Positions 10,346 to 20,459 of a DNA stretch of 64,000 nt are shown piece after piece. Numbering within the stretch: position 1 is the stretch's first letter; each line of letters opens with the position of its first letter. The notes beneath the pieces were generated by a model that worked only from the letters and a program-made list of their open reading frames with translations, searched no databases and had not been told where the DNA came from. The stretch comes from Sycon ciliatum (lineage: Eukaryota > Porifera > Calcarea > Leucosolenida > Sycettidae), in assembly GCF_964019385.1 (NCBI RefSeq), contig NC_088655.1:26726584-26790583 (forward strand), in the 5' to 3' direction. Made by a program: the position numbers and the translations under genes.

Positions 10346-10798
10346 GGGCCCGGTCACACATGCACTGGGGTTTCGCTTCGGCGACGAGGTTCTGCGGCAG
10401 CGAGCCTGGTGTCGCTCCAGCGGAACCACGTGTGTGTGGTCACACATACAAACAGGGCACAACTCGTACTTTGGCGGAAAATGAGAGAAAAGTGGACTGT
10501 GGTGCATACGGTACGGAGAATAAACGAGGTCAATGACTGTCTTGCACGCATTTTTGTTGCATGGACATCATACGCATACAAATTTCTCGTAGCAAGTCCA
10601 TAATAAAGTAGACCGTGGTGTTTTCCGCTGAAGCGAATCCGCAGAAGCGACAGTCTCGCTTCGAAAATTTTGGAGGAAGTGGATTGGAGTTTCCGCTGAA
10701 GCGGAAGTTCCGCTTTTCGCCGTTGCCATGCCATTTTTCGCTCCTGCGACCTCGCTTCAGCGTATACGCTACTTTCGGGTGCATGTGTGACCGGGCCC
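10346..10798. mobile_element. PIF/Harbinger-like MITE sharing TAA with its neighbour
   Basis: GGGCCCGGTCACACATGC and GCATGTGTGACCGGGCCC, 18 perfect bases, with TAA at 10343-10345 and 10799-10801. The left TAA is also the right duplication of the previous MITE. The interior carries repeated CGCTTCAGCG/GAAGCGGAA words. The ends resemble the MITE at 60310. Confidence 0.9.
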
Positions 10799-10814
10799 TA
10801 ACTGGTGAATATGT

Positions 10815-10939
10815 ATAGGATATTGACCAAGACGAGGTCTATATGGGAAATATAGGCCGAGTAAAAGACCGAGGTCCGCCGAGGTCTTTTACGAGGCCTA
10901 TATTTCCCATATAGACCGAAGTCGAGGTCAATATCCTAT
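10815..10939. repeat. Modular palindrome, ~58-bp arms
   Basis: ATAGGATATTGACC...GGTCTATAT...ATATAGGCC...GTAAAAGACC, then a short loop, then the same blocks inverted. Several blocks also pair with their immediate neighbour, so alternative cruciforms are possible. The style matches 11985-12259 and 50858-50984. Confidence 0.85.
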
Positions 10940-11081
10940 TTATCACGATTCCTTTGTCATAACCCCAAAATTTGAACCTTTAGGAGCTATTCTAACCTTT
11001 TTAGTATAGCATTTGTACTATAGTGTACATAGGATGTTGCCTATTTTGGGTACAAGACTGTAAGAACAACAGAGTTCAGCA

Positions 11082-11262
11082 TCTGCAGCACAGTGGCTGG
11101 GTGGTATAAGGGGTTGCTTGAGATTCATACTGTTGTGGGTTCGAATCCTGCTTGTTCTCTTCCTTTGTCTTCTTTCTTTCAATTTTTCTTTTTGAAGTGG
11201 AGAGAAAAATTCTAAGTCCCTCCAAAGTCGAAAGATTACAATGCCTAAGTGGTCGATACAAG
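11082..11262 (+). mobile_element. tRNA-derived SINE
   Basis: An A-box-like GTGGCTGGGTGGTATAAGG is followed by the B box GGTTCGAATCC (~11151). Then come a pyrimidine-rich body (CTTTGTCTTCTTTC) and a 3' part with GGAGAGAAAAATTC. A second copy lies inverted at 11684-11853. Confidence 0.75.
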
Positions 11263-11292
11263 CGGTCGATATTGCGGCGATATGGGTAATAT

Positions 11293-11574
11293 CAAGAGTA
11301 CATAACCCCCCAGAGTGTGCAACGCCTGATCCAGCTCTGCATAGGGTCTTGGTCGAGCGGAATCGGATCTTTGCGTCATAATACCGTACACATCTGAGGG
11401 GAACCCGGGGAGTCGCGGGTACTCTTGGATCAAAAACAATGGTGCCCTGCCTCGAGACCGGCCTTGCGCTGGTGTGAAGTGTACGCATGACATCAGAAGA
11501 TCCGATTCCGCTCGACCAAGACCCTACACAGAGCTGGATCGGCGTTGCACACTCTGGGGGGTTATGTACTCTTG
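11293..11574. mobile_element. MITE, CAAGAGTAC ends, 7-bp duplication
   Basis: The terminal repeats are ~90 bp, starting CAAGAGTACATAACCCCCCA and mirrored at the right. GTAATAT is duplicated exactly at 11286-11292 and 11575-11581. A second copy lies reversed at 19275-19564, and three micro-versions exist at 48868, 50618 and 55276. The 7-bp duplication does not fit Tc1 or Harbinger. hAT and P-like groups are possible but unproven. Confidence 0.9.
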
Positions 11575-11683
11575 GTAATATAGGACCAGTCAAGGATCAC
11601 GAGAATTAGTGGAGGTCGATATAGAAGAGTGATAAATCTCCATATTCACCACTTTAACATGGGGTATATACTTTGCTATATTA

Positions 11684-11853
11684 CCCACTTAGAGGTTGTA
11701 ACTTTTCAACTTTCAAGGGACTTTGAAATTTTCTCTCCAATTGAAAAAGAAAAAATTGAAGAGAAGAAAGAAGTTTCAGCAGGAACTGAACCCGCAACCA
11801 TAAGATTCCCAAGCACCTATCTTGATCACCCAGCCACCAGGGTATTGATGCAG
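11684..11853 (-). mobile_element. tRNA-derived SINE, same family as 11082
   Basis: Read on the minus strand: GTGGCTGGGTGATCAAG, a B-box-like GGGTTCAGTTCC, TTTCTTCTCTTC, then GGAGAGAAAATTTC. The order of parts is identical to the copy at 11082-11262. The two lie in opposite orientation around the MITE at 11293-11574. Confidence 0.75.
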
Positions 11854-11984
11854 AGGTTGGTTGAACGATAGGTCTTACAGGTCTGGAACACGCAATGCTA
11901 CCTACACATAATAGCATACTATAGTATACTGGGATACTAAAATAGCTATTTCGGACCAGTATTTCAGGCCAAAAACGAAGCTAG

Positions 11985-12259
11985 GTATAAATAGAATAAA
12001 CACCTCTGTCTTGTGTTTATGGGAATATAAACACTGTCTATAAAAAACTCGGCTACGCCTCGGTTTTTATAGCAGTGTTTATATTCCCATAAACACTACG
12101 ACATCGGTGTTTATTCTATACATAAATCCCTCCTGCTATCGCAGTCGGGATTTATATTCAGCCGGTATAACCCTCTGACTCGGGTTATATCCTCTACGTA
12201 GGGAGGTGACACGGCACAGAAATCCGTGTCACAGGGGTTGACTCGCACCCGTAACCCCT
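11985..12259. repeat. Run of consecutive short palindromes
   Basis: A ~140-bp palindrome (11985-12125) is built of GTGTTTAT/ATAAACAC modules. It is followed without gaps by ATAAATCCC/GGGATTTAT (12122-12155), GGTATAACCC/GGGTTATATCC (12164-12192), CTACGTAG (12194-12201), GTGACACGG/CCGTGTCAC (12206-12232) and AGGGGTT/AACCCCT (12233-12259). Arms are 7-10 bp with 6-16-nt loops. No coding frame spans it. Confidence 0.85.
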
Positions 12260-12504
12260 CGTTGTTGTTTTTGGAATAGTTCAGTCCAGTCCAGTCCGAA
12301 AGGTCATACTCGGATCGGCTCGCCTTCTGTACTTCCGGTTGTAGTAGGTACGGCACACGGTTTCCAAACACGGTGTTCCACCACATGCTGTCAAACTAAA
12401 AATAGTTGTTTGTTGACGGTTTGCTTTTATATAGCTTTCATACATGTCACGTGCCTGTTGTCAGGTCGTTGCTAGCATTTGGCCAATCAGAGCAGCACCG
12501 TACT

Positions 12505-13949
12505 AGAGCAGGGCCTGATTTCGGATACTTTCTCAACCCAGCAAAGTCCGTGCTCGTGGTGAAGCCTGACGACTACGATGCGGCTGTCCAGCTGTTCGAC
12601 GGCACAGGCATCCACATCACCGCCACAGGCAACCGCTACCTGGGTTCAGCCATAGGCACACCTGCGTTTGTCGAAGACTACGTACACGAGAAAGCCCGGG
12701 ACTGGTGTGGGCAGGTCGAATCACTGACATCAACCGCCCTGCCTCAGCCACAAGCAGCCTATTCTGCTTTCACCCGAGGCCTCTCCAGCCGCTGGTCTTT
12801 CCTCTGCCGGGTACTCGAAAGTGCGTCTGCTGGCCTTGCTTCACTGGAGCGGGTCATTGCCACGAAGCTCCTCCCAGCTCTCACAGGCCAGGAAATCAGC
12901 CCTGAGCTCCGCACCCTTTTCTCCTTCCCCTGCCGGAACGGTGGTCTAGGAATATTGGATCCCACCTCTCTGTCGGCCCAGTACCAATCCTCGCATGCCA
13001 TCACTGCTCCTATGGTTGCCAACATCCTCACCCAGAGTTTCAACCTGGGCGACTCTTTGGCAGAGGTCGCCAGCCTGAAGGCCTCTAACCGCAAGGATGT
13101 GAAGGCAGCTGCCACGGAAGCCCTTCGCCAATTCACCGCCCGAGCCTCCTCTGCCCTCCAGCACTCCATCAACCTTGGCAGTGAGGCGGGTGCGTCCAGC
13201 TGGCTCACGTGTCGCCCCTCAGTCGGCATGGGTTCAGCTTGTCAAAATGTGAATTTCGCGATGGTCTGGCATTGCGGTATGGCTGGCACCCTGCACGGCT
13301 CCCTTCTACTTGTGTCTGTGGTGCCACCTTCTCTGTTGAGCATGCTCTCTCTTGCCCCACTGGTGGTTTCCCGACGCTTCGCCACAATGAGGTACGGGAC
13401 ATCATCGCTGGCCAACTGAAGAAGGTGGCACACAGCGTAGAAGTGGAGCCTCATCTCCAACCCCTCACCGGCGAGCTTTTCCGCTACCGGACGGCGTCCA
13501 CCGAGGATCAGGCCCGTCTGGATGTGGCGGCGAGTGGCGTGTGGGGAGGACGGTTTGAACGCGTTTATCTTGATGTACGGGTGTTTAACCCTTTCGCTCC
13601 TTCAAACCGTTCCTCTTCTCTCGCTGCTCGCTACCAGAGCCATGAGCGAGAGAAGCGTCGCAGGTATGGTCAGAGGGTGCAAGAAGTTGAGCGAGCCTCC
13701 TTCGTACCTGTCGTATTCTCAGCCACAGGTGGAGCCGGTCGAGCTGCTTCCGCTCTTCTCAAGCGAATTGCTGCTCTGTCTGCAGAGAAATCCGGAGAGC
13801 CATATGCAATGGTGATGGCGTTGCTGCGTTGTCGTCTTGGTTTTGGTCTCCTGCGTGCCAGTGTTGCCTGCCTTCGCGGTGCCCGGCGGATGCGCCGCGT
13901 CAATGATCAGTCTGCTGTCCTCGCAAACGCGGAGGCTGCATTGATTTAA
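12505..13949 (+). pseudogene. Second RLE-type LINE ORF, different lineage
   Basis: Starts within the RT domain after the catalytic YADD block (PAKSVLVVKP aligns with SKSVLVVKP at 7.3 kb). The first frame is open to about 13220. A frameshift there passes to a second frame that is open to the stop at 13947-13949. Visible blocks: RWSFLCRV, SFPCRNGGLGILDP, SSWLTCRP, zinc knuckle CVCGATFSVEHALSC, RHNEVRD, then RLDVAASGVWGG and YLDVRVFNPFAPSN of the endonuclease-like domain. The C-terminal tail (REKRRRYGQRVQEVE..., CLRGARR) is intact here and confirms the broken tail at 8.4-8.8 kb. Amino-acid identity to that copy looks only moderate, so these are separate lineages. No clean target duplication or A tail was found. 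Confidence 0.85.
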
Positions 13950-14105
13950 CTTTCTTTGCAACTCCTGCAGTCTAGGTACTGAATATCATTGTTATCTTGT
14001 GTGTATGTGTATGTGTGTATGCGTGAGTCAACAGCTTTGATAAAGTTATTGTGTTTACCCCTCTTGTTTTCTCATCATTGTGTTGCTTTTCATTTTTAAT
14101 CTTGC

Positions 14106-14145
14106 CCGTACCAGGGCATTATCAGACGATAATGCCCTGGTACGG
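14106..14145. repeat. Perfect 18-bp hairpin
   Basis: CCGTACCAGGGCATTATC, spacer AGAC, then its exact complement. It shares AGGGCAT words with the palindrome at 50858-50984. It lies just downstream of the LINE at 12505-13949. Confidence 0.85.
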
Positions 14146-14257
14146 CGTACCCATGCCCGTTAGGAATGACCCCAGGCGTACGCACGTACTATGGAGCATG
14201 CGCACTGCCTAAAATTTCCTTGCTTGCCATTCCGCATGCGGATCGTACAATCCATAA

Positions 14258-14997
14258 AGCCTAGTTCACATTCGACGGGCGCGACGGGACGCGACGTAAG
14301 GATCGACGGGAAGCGATGGGACGGACTGACGGCGTCCAATGTGAACACCAGGAACGAGAATGCAACCGTACTACCGTACAGATCGGGAAGCGACGGGAAG
14401 AGTTGGATCGATCCAACTTTTCATACCGTAGACGGGCGTAGACGGGGACGCAAGCGTACAAAACGGCTGCAATTCGAGTGTGAACAGGAGACGGCGTCGT
14501 GCGCCGACTACTCCCGATTCGTACTTGGAAATTTTTAGCATTTCGAACACTGCGCTTCCCATGATAACTCACAGAATGGCTAGCACGACTTGAGTTGAAT
14601 TTTAGCAATATAAGATCTCATGTCACCTTTTGTATTTAGGGATAGTTCAGAAGCGTGACAGACGAACTATTCTATCATTTCCTGGGGCTATTATTTGAAT
14701 GCCACAATTTTCAGGGCTAATTTTTTGGTCTTCATGAAAAACTGGTATTGTGAACTTGAGTCCGCTTCTTTCAAGGGGAAATAATTGAAGAGAAGTCCCG
14801 AAAAACGAGAAATTAGGTCCGAAAGTCACCCCGTCACGGACCGTGCCTTATGACTCGCGCCATTCGACGTTGAACGTCGCAACGACTGCTGCATGTCGTG
14901 TCGTACGAATCGTACAGGATTTTACAGCTCACCCCAGCCCTCCCGACAAGCCCTTACGTCCCGTACCGTCGGCGTTGCGTCGAATGTGAACTAGGCT
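14258..14997. mobile_element. PIF/Harbinger-like MITE, 740 bp, TAA duplication
   Basis: AGCCTAGTTCACATTCGACG at the left is mirrored at the right, with TAA at 14255-14257 and 14998-15000. CGACGGGA words repeat near the left end. An outer, older inverted pair (GCATGCGCA.TGCCTAAAATTTC near 14197, mirrored near 15020) brackets it, so it appears inserted in another palindromic element. Confidence 0.85.
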
Positions 14998-15680
14998 TAA
15001 ATGGAATTGTAGGCAAAGAAATTTTAGGCACTACGCATGCTGCACAGGACGAAAAACATGGGAAAAGACTAAACTTACCTTATTTGCCGAGGTCTATCCG
15101 TGTAGTGCAGTCTTTTAATCGATCTTCTAGTTGTGATGTCTTCTCCGAGTCCAAAACGTCGTTTTTGCCCGTGAAGTACAAGCCAGCATGAGAAAGGGTG
15201 ACCTTGTTCTGTGCCGTGATGCCAACGGCAAGGAATATTTTGCCCTCTCGACGGGCTTCGTAACGAAGAACCATCAGAATGATTCGAGTGCTCAAACAGC
15301 CGGTCGTATTCAGGACAGCCATCAAGTGTTCAGCATCAAAATGTATCTCGGCAAGCTGAATCCGTCGTGCGACCGGCTGTTTCGCGGCCCCAACATTGAT
15401 CAGTGTGGCAAACGACCATGGTATTTTAACTCGCCCGTTGGTAAGAACAAGATGGACACGATGCTTAAAGACATATGCGACAAGGCAGAGACAGATTTTA
15501 CGTATACTAATCACTGTCTAAGAGCTACCGTCATCACAGCACTAACTCACCGCAATGCCCGAAGCTTGACGAGCTACAGCCGCCCATCAGCCGACCAGCA
15601 AAGCACGATGGCCTCAGTGCTAGACTCGAAGTTAGTCAGCGGCCCACCTAGCATGACACCACGCCCGGCCAACCCAGCAC

Positions 15681-15684
<4 letters not shown>

Positions 15685-15720
<36 letters not shown>
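15685..15720 (+). repeat. (CAG)n, about 12 units
   Basis: Pure CAG run encoding glutamine in the recombinase frame. Confidence 0.95.
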
Positions 15721-15721
<1 letters not shown>

Positions 15722-15959
15722 TCCTGCCATCTCAGCATCTGTTGCAGCACTGGAGCAGCAGCAAGTCCTGGCACCTCCAAGCGACTTATCCATTCCTGGC
15801 TTGCCAGAGCTATCATGATATCAGCAGCTGAGGTGGAGGAGGTGTTGGCATCCTTGGACCACGAAATGCCACCGGTTCAGGCTGCACAATCTGCCAGCTC
15901 AACGCTAATCATCGTGAACATGGCTGGAGCAAATCTTGCTGGTGCTTCATTCACTATCA

Positions 15960-15992
15960 GGGAGTCGTCAAATACCGTATTTGACGACTCCC
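15960..15992. repeat. Perfect 16-bp hairpin, 1-nt centre
   Basis: GGGAGTCGTCAAATAC, centre C, then the exact complement. It lies at the 3' end of the recombinase frame, whose last codons it encodes. Confidence 0.85.
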
Positions 15993-16110
15993 TGTTCAGG
16001 GACGTTTAGCAATGCGAAAATTCGAACTTTTGGTGGTGGCGATATTTCGCGAAAATCTATTTCGAAAAAGAAAACTTGTGAGGTTTAGCAATGCGAAACG
16101 GGTAGGACTA

Positions 16111-16861
16111 TATGTGCAACTCCAGCCCGGGCTGGAGCGAGCAGGCCAGCCCGCCAAGGGTGTTTACATGTGCAAGGCCGGGCTGGTCGCCAGCCCGCAG
16201 TGAGTTTATATGCACTGAGCACACGCCAGCCCCTTTGTGAGTATGCAGCAAACACACTACGAATGTAGTGTGCTGGACCGGGCTGAAACGCAGGGCTGCA
16301 AGCCATACTCAGGTTATAAACCTAACAACTTTTTTTCTCACACAATGTATTCTTCTGCTGATTTCTTTTCGCGCTGTGGCACATGTTTGGTGTGTTGTAT
16401 CACCTCGTTTCTTTTCCCTGTTTTTCACATTTTTAGCTGTCCCATGATATCAAAGTATTTTGCAAGTAGTTCCCCTTCCATTTTAATGTAAATCCTGCAT
16501 GTCGACAAATAAACAGTGCTCACTGCACGTCCTTCTTGTTGCTGTACAAAAAGCTTCATAGATTTTCAAGACAATATCGGGAACTTCCCTCAAAAGGTAA
16601 AAGTACCTATTTTGTAGTATGAACACAGTGTCGACACCATAATAATACAACTCTGGCCCGGGCTGGTCTGTTTATATGTGCTTTTTCTGGCCCGCCTAGC
16701 CGGGATCCCGGGTGCCTCGAGGCGGGATCCCGCCTCGCCGGGCCAGCCCGCTTGCCATGTAAACGCACCACAGGTTTTGTGTGGATTTGTGTACAACCCC
16801 GAGATCCCGTTGCAGGCGGGCTGGCCCGCCTGTCGACCAGCCCGGGCTGGAGCTGCACATA
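16111..16861. mobile_element. TA-flanked MITE, 751 bp, CCAGCCCGGGCTGG ends
   Basis: TATGTGCAACTCCAGCCCGG at the left and the inverted form at the right. TA lies at 16109-16110 and 16862-16863. Extra subterminal copies of CCCGGGCTGG and TTTATATGTGC near 16640-16680 suggest multiple transposase-binding sites. The 12-kb unit inserted at its right tip. Confidence 0.75.
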
Positions 16862-16864
16862 TAA

Positions 16865-17555
16865 GGAGGTATATTATGTATCAGATTGCGACGACCAGGA
16901 GGCTCTTAGTAGTCGCTGCAAATGACCGATATCCGTCACTTGCAGCTCTGCATCAGAGACCTGTAGCTGGCCTGAAGAGTTGTAAAATTACTCCTTCGTA
17001 GCCGGGCGAGTCAGAGCGAGGGCGATTCACGGCTTGGTCAAAAAACTGTCGGCCTGGAACGTAAACGTGGATCTGCCGACACAGTTCACCTGGTTCACAC
17101 GCCTGACCTGGCATGCTGCCTTGCGTGAAAGGAACATTTTTCCGAAAGCAAGCTTCTTCTCCAAAATTCGAAATTTCCTTCCAAAAATGCCGTCGTCCTT
17201 GACCTCGAAGCTGAATGTTGTTAGGATAGAAAATTAGCGAAGATGTAGCCGACCCATTCTGGCAAGCCGTGTGCCCTCTGGATATGCAGTTGTTCGCCAT
17301 GGTCAACAATCTTCTTCTCCTTCGTTCGTACTTTCACTTTCCTGACCACGAATACAAGCGGTACCCATGCTCAGGTTAGTGTTTATTTGTCTGTCTATGC
17401 ACATACATGTATTACAATGTACTGTTCGTGCTGTAGGCACTGGCCGATCATGGAAATAGAGGAAGCAGCCAGCTTTCTTTGAATTCTCGTGCTTTCAACA
17501 AAAATATGTACACACTTTCCTTGGCTCCTCTTTCCCACCGCCACCATGCATGCAC
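16865..17555. repeat. Left terminal inverted repeat of unit 1
   Basis: Matches the reverse complement of 28592-29288 almost throughout. The inner border is at the CATGCATGCAC word. Confidence 0.9.
16953..17309 (-). CDS. 118-codon open frame inside the TIR (hypothetical)
   Basis: Reads from the unit interior towards its tip. MANNCISRGHTACQ starts at the second ATG, in a good context (TTGACCATGG). Mid-part: GRRHFWKEISNFGEEACF. The end, LFRPATGL, is followed by a stop. The frame occurs in all four TIR copies and is fully open here and at 40970-41326. No domain is recognised. It may be chance openness in a young repeat. Confidence 0.25.
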   Translation of the reverse strand: MLTMANNCISRGHTACQNGSATSSLIFYPNNIQLRGQGRRHFWKEISNFGEEACFRKNVPFTQGSMPGQACEPGELCRQIHVYVPGRQFFDQAVNRPRSDSPGYEGVILQLFRPATGL

Positions 17556-17594
17556 AATCGAGCTTGCTTTAATGCCCTGCAGTGCAGAATGCTT

Positions 17595-17852
17595 CCACCA
17601 CCGCAACTACCACCGCCGCCACCACTACCAGCAGCAGCACCACCACCACCACCACCACCACCACCACCACCACCACCACCACCACCACCACCACCACCAC
17701 CACCACCACTGTGACCACCACCACCACCACCACTGTGACCACCACCACCACCACACCACCACCACCACCACCACACCACCACCACCACCACCACCACCAC
17801 ACCACCACCACCACACCACCACCACCACACCACCACCACTACCATCACCGTG
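17595..17852. repeat. (CAC)n array of unit 1
   Basis: Near-pure CAC with occasional TGTGAC. Flanking words (AATGCCCTGCAGTGCAG, AGAAGCATTGTC) recur three times from 17570 to 18005, so the array lies in a larger tandem duplication. His/Thr/Pro open frames here are artefacts. Confidence 0.95.
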
Positions 17853-18665
17853 ACCATCAGTCCATCACTATAGAAGCATTGTCGTGCAGAGCACGTCTGC
17901 AAGAGAAAATAATAGTACGCCAGTGCTGTAATGCCCTGCAGTGCAGTGTGCTCCCGCCACCACCACCACCACCACCACCACTAACGTTATGGAAGCATTG
18001 TCACGCACTGTACATCGATCCACAAGAGAAAATATGCCAGTGACTTACTAGCAGTAGCACCTCCATGCTGCATGCGGACCTGGACACAGCACTGTTCCCT
18101 CTCCAGGAAAGGGGGCGGGGTGTATTTCATTGTCCCTGCTTGAAGTAATAATGACTACATGACATGATATCCTGCTAACTTTGCCAGTAACGAACGACCC
18201 TTGATCGGGCATGAGAAAAGTGTTGCTATTTGGGAGTTGGCGTCATTCACGGGGTTGAAAATATACGGCTATATTGTTACTAGGTCTGAAGATAGTCTCA
18301 CTATCCGTGGGTTGTTATACCCGTGGTTGACTGAAGATACGTTTGGATTATTCTATGAGTATGTGAAGGGTATACGTTAAATATTTTCCCGAGGATATAG
18401 CACGAGGAAATTATGGGGAATGCAGTACATGTATAGAATGGTGCAATCCATTTCTCCCAGGGCACTTTCCCAAGACTCCTTCCAATATTCACTCTTGGCG
18501 CGACCCATGTGAACTGAGCGGGGTGTATCGTTGAATATACCCCTCTCAGAACGTCTACTGATTGGCTGAAATCGCCCAAATCATACCGTGCCATGGATCA
18601 ATGCATGTCAGGGAGTCGTAGCACCCAAGGAAACAACACGAGATCATGATACCCAAAATGATGTA

Positions 18666-18880
18666 CTGTAAAAGCGGAAATTTTCAGTGGTGTTTTATTT
18701 TCGGTAACTTCGGTGCCGACAATTTTTACCGAAAAAATGCACCGAAATTTTTCGGTACTACTTAGTAGTGCTAGCACCCTTACCTGGAAAGCGGGTATTA
18801 CCGAAAATTTCCCTCCACCGAACCACCGATTTTGGAGAATTCCGAAAATATTACACCATCAAAAATGTCTGCTTTTACAG
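18666..18880. mobile_element. TA-flanked MITE, CTGTAAAAGC ends
   Basis: CTGTAAAAGCGGAAATTTTC at the left, with a diverged complement at the right ending GCTTTTACAG. TA at 18664-18665 and 18881-18882. Copy in unit 2: 31058-31272. Confidence 0.85.
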
Positions 18881-19274
18881 TACACAGATTGGATCCATGG
18901 AGATTCTACATGATCCGTGGTTTATGCAACTCGTGATCGCGGACTTGACCCACTGGCCCCAAGCATGGGTCAGTCAAGCGATGCTATATGCGAGCATGTA
19001 TGTATCGCACTTGCCCCTAAGGCAGTAAGGGCAACTGTCACTGGCAGCCCGGGGTTGAAACCACATTATTAATTTTTGAAATTTTCTAGGGTGACACGAA
19101 AAGCTTCACGCACTGGGTGGTCACTCTCTATTCATGTATACCACTCTGCCAATAGTGCATAGAGCTCTCTTTTGAGCTGCCCAGCTGGCCCTCGTTATGA
19201 TTTAGGCTGAAAGTCTACCGTGCCGTCTCCCTTATTATTATTTATGCTACGACTCCATAATGCATAATTATTAT

Positions 19275-19564
19275 CAAGAGTACATTACCCCCCAGAGTGT
19301 GCAACGCCGATCCAGCTCTGCATAGGGTCTTGGTCGAGCGGAATCGGATCTTCTGATGTCATGCGTACACTCCACACCAGCTCAAGGCCGGTCTCGAGGC
19401 AGGGCACCATTGTTTTTGATCCAAGAGTACCCGCGACTCCCCGGGTTCCCCTCAGATGTGTACGGTATTATGACGCAAAGATCCGATTCCGCTCGACCAA
19501 GACCCTATACCTGTATACAGAGCTGGATCAGGCGTTGCACACTCTGGGGGGTTATGTACTCTTG
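19275..19564. mobile_element. MITE, CAAGAGTAC family, present only in unit 1
   Basis: Same family as 11293-11574, in reverse orientation. Flanking heptamers TTATTAT and ATATTAT agree at 6 of 7 bases. The matching place in unit 2 (near 31640) lacks it, so it inserted after the two units diverged or was lost from unit 2. Confidence 0.85.
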
Positions 19565-20245
19565 ATATTATGTACAGAAGAAAAAAATCCCGGGGCTCCG
19601 TTGATGAAATTCTGTTTTGTCAAGTGGGCATTTTTGATTATTGTGAATGGCGTGTAGTGCCATAGTACAGTTCCTTTTGCTACGTAACGTTTGCACAAGT
19701 CACGTTTCAGCAATTGAACTAGGAAGATCTATGTCTCTGATCTTGTCATTTGGCCCGGCTGGTACTGTGCATTAACAACCATTGTCAGGCACCCTCGAAA
19801 GACCAACAGCGATGAGTTCATGACCCAAGCATTATTTGGGCCGTTAAGTTGACTAAACGGGAGTGTAGCAAGCTTTGATCGGCGTACTTCCTTCCGTACG
19901 TAGTGAAATGTTGTCCGAGCTGAATAGATTCTATCTCCTGCGGTTTAGTACAATAGTTCCACACCTAATACTGTAGATTCGACGTCTCCAAGAAAAATCT
20001 CCATGGAGACTGGAAACTATAGCAGATCATAAATGAAGCAGCAGCTCAGCTGATTCCCTAGCTCGTGTCTAGGTGCATGTACTTTGGTCAACGTGTTGTG
20101 GCAGACTCCATGTGCAAAGCTGCATACTCTTGGGGTTATTGATTCTTGCTTATAATTCATGCATAGATATGAACATCATAATAATTGAGTGTTGGCAAGA
20201 CCCAACAAGGTGTCCCTTAGATCAGATCTTCACAAAATGCACATA

Positions 20246-20459
20246 CTGTAAGACATGTATATATAACGAGGAAGCAAATCTAACGTTTTAACGGATGACA
20301 TTTCTTCGTTATAATAGATCCATTGAGGCCGTACTGCTTCATATATGCTGTGTGTGTATATGCCAGAATACTGCAAGATTGTTAACATATCTTCTCGTTA
20401 ACCTATGAATTTTGGACAATCGTTAAATGTGCGACTCGTTATAATAACATGTCTTACAG
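20246..20459. mobile_element. TA-flanked MITE, CTGTAAGACATG ends
   Basis: CTGTAAGACATGT...ATAACGAG at the left is mirrored at the right, with TA at 20244-20245 and 20460-20461. The unit 2 copy (32328-32560) has a changed left end. Confidence 0.8.

Larger units (their letters stand above)
15188..16009 (+). pseudogene. Crypton-type tyrosine recombinase (DUF3504-like) fragment
   Basis: Open frame of 273 codons. Residues ~60-75 (GKLNPSCDRLFRGPN) and ~80-95 (WYFNSPVGKNKMDTML) match the Crypton-derived domain found in KCTD1- and ZMYM-type proteins. NHCLRATVITALT gives the HxxR box. HRNARSLTSYSRPS gives the second histidine and the nucleophilic tyrosine. Between ALT and HRN about 14 residues expected in the family are absent, so the fold is probably damaged. 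The N-terminal part with the first catalytic arginine is missing. A poly-Gln run follows, then a tail with NMAGANLAGASFTI, like the short beta-rich tail of invertebrate relatives. It could be a transposon remnant or a domesticated exon; I favour a remnant. Confidence 0.7.

Noticed and set aside
14106-14145. Rho-independent terminator
   Set aside because: Eukaryotic context, no T run, and shared blocks with a larger palindrome class.
17479-18043. His-, Thr- and Pro-rich proteins
   Set aside because: Translations of the (CAC)n array; also at 29862-30444.
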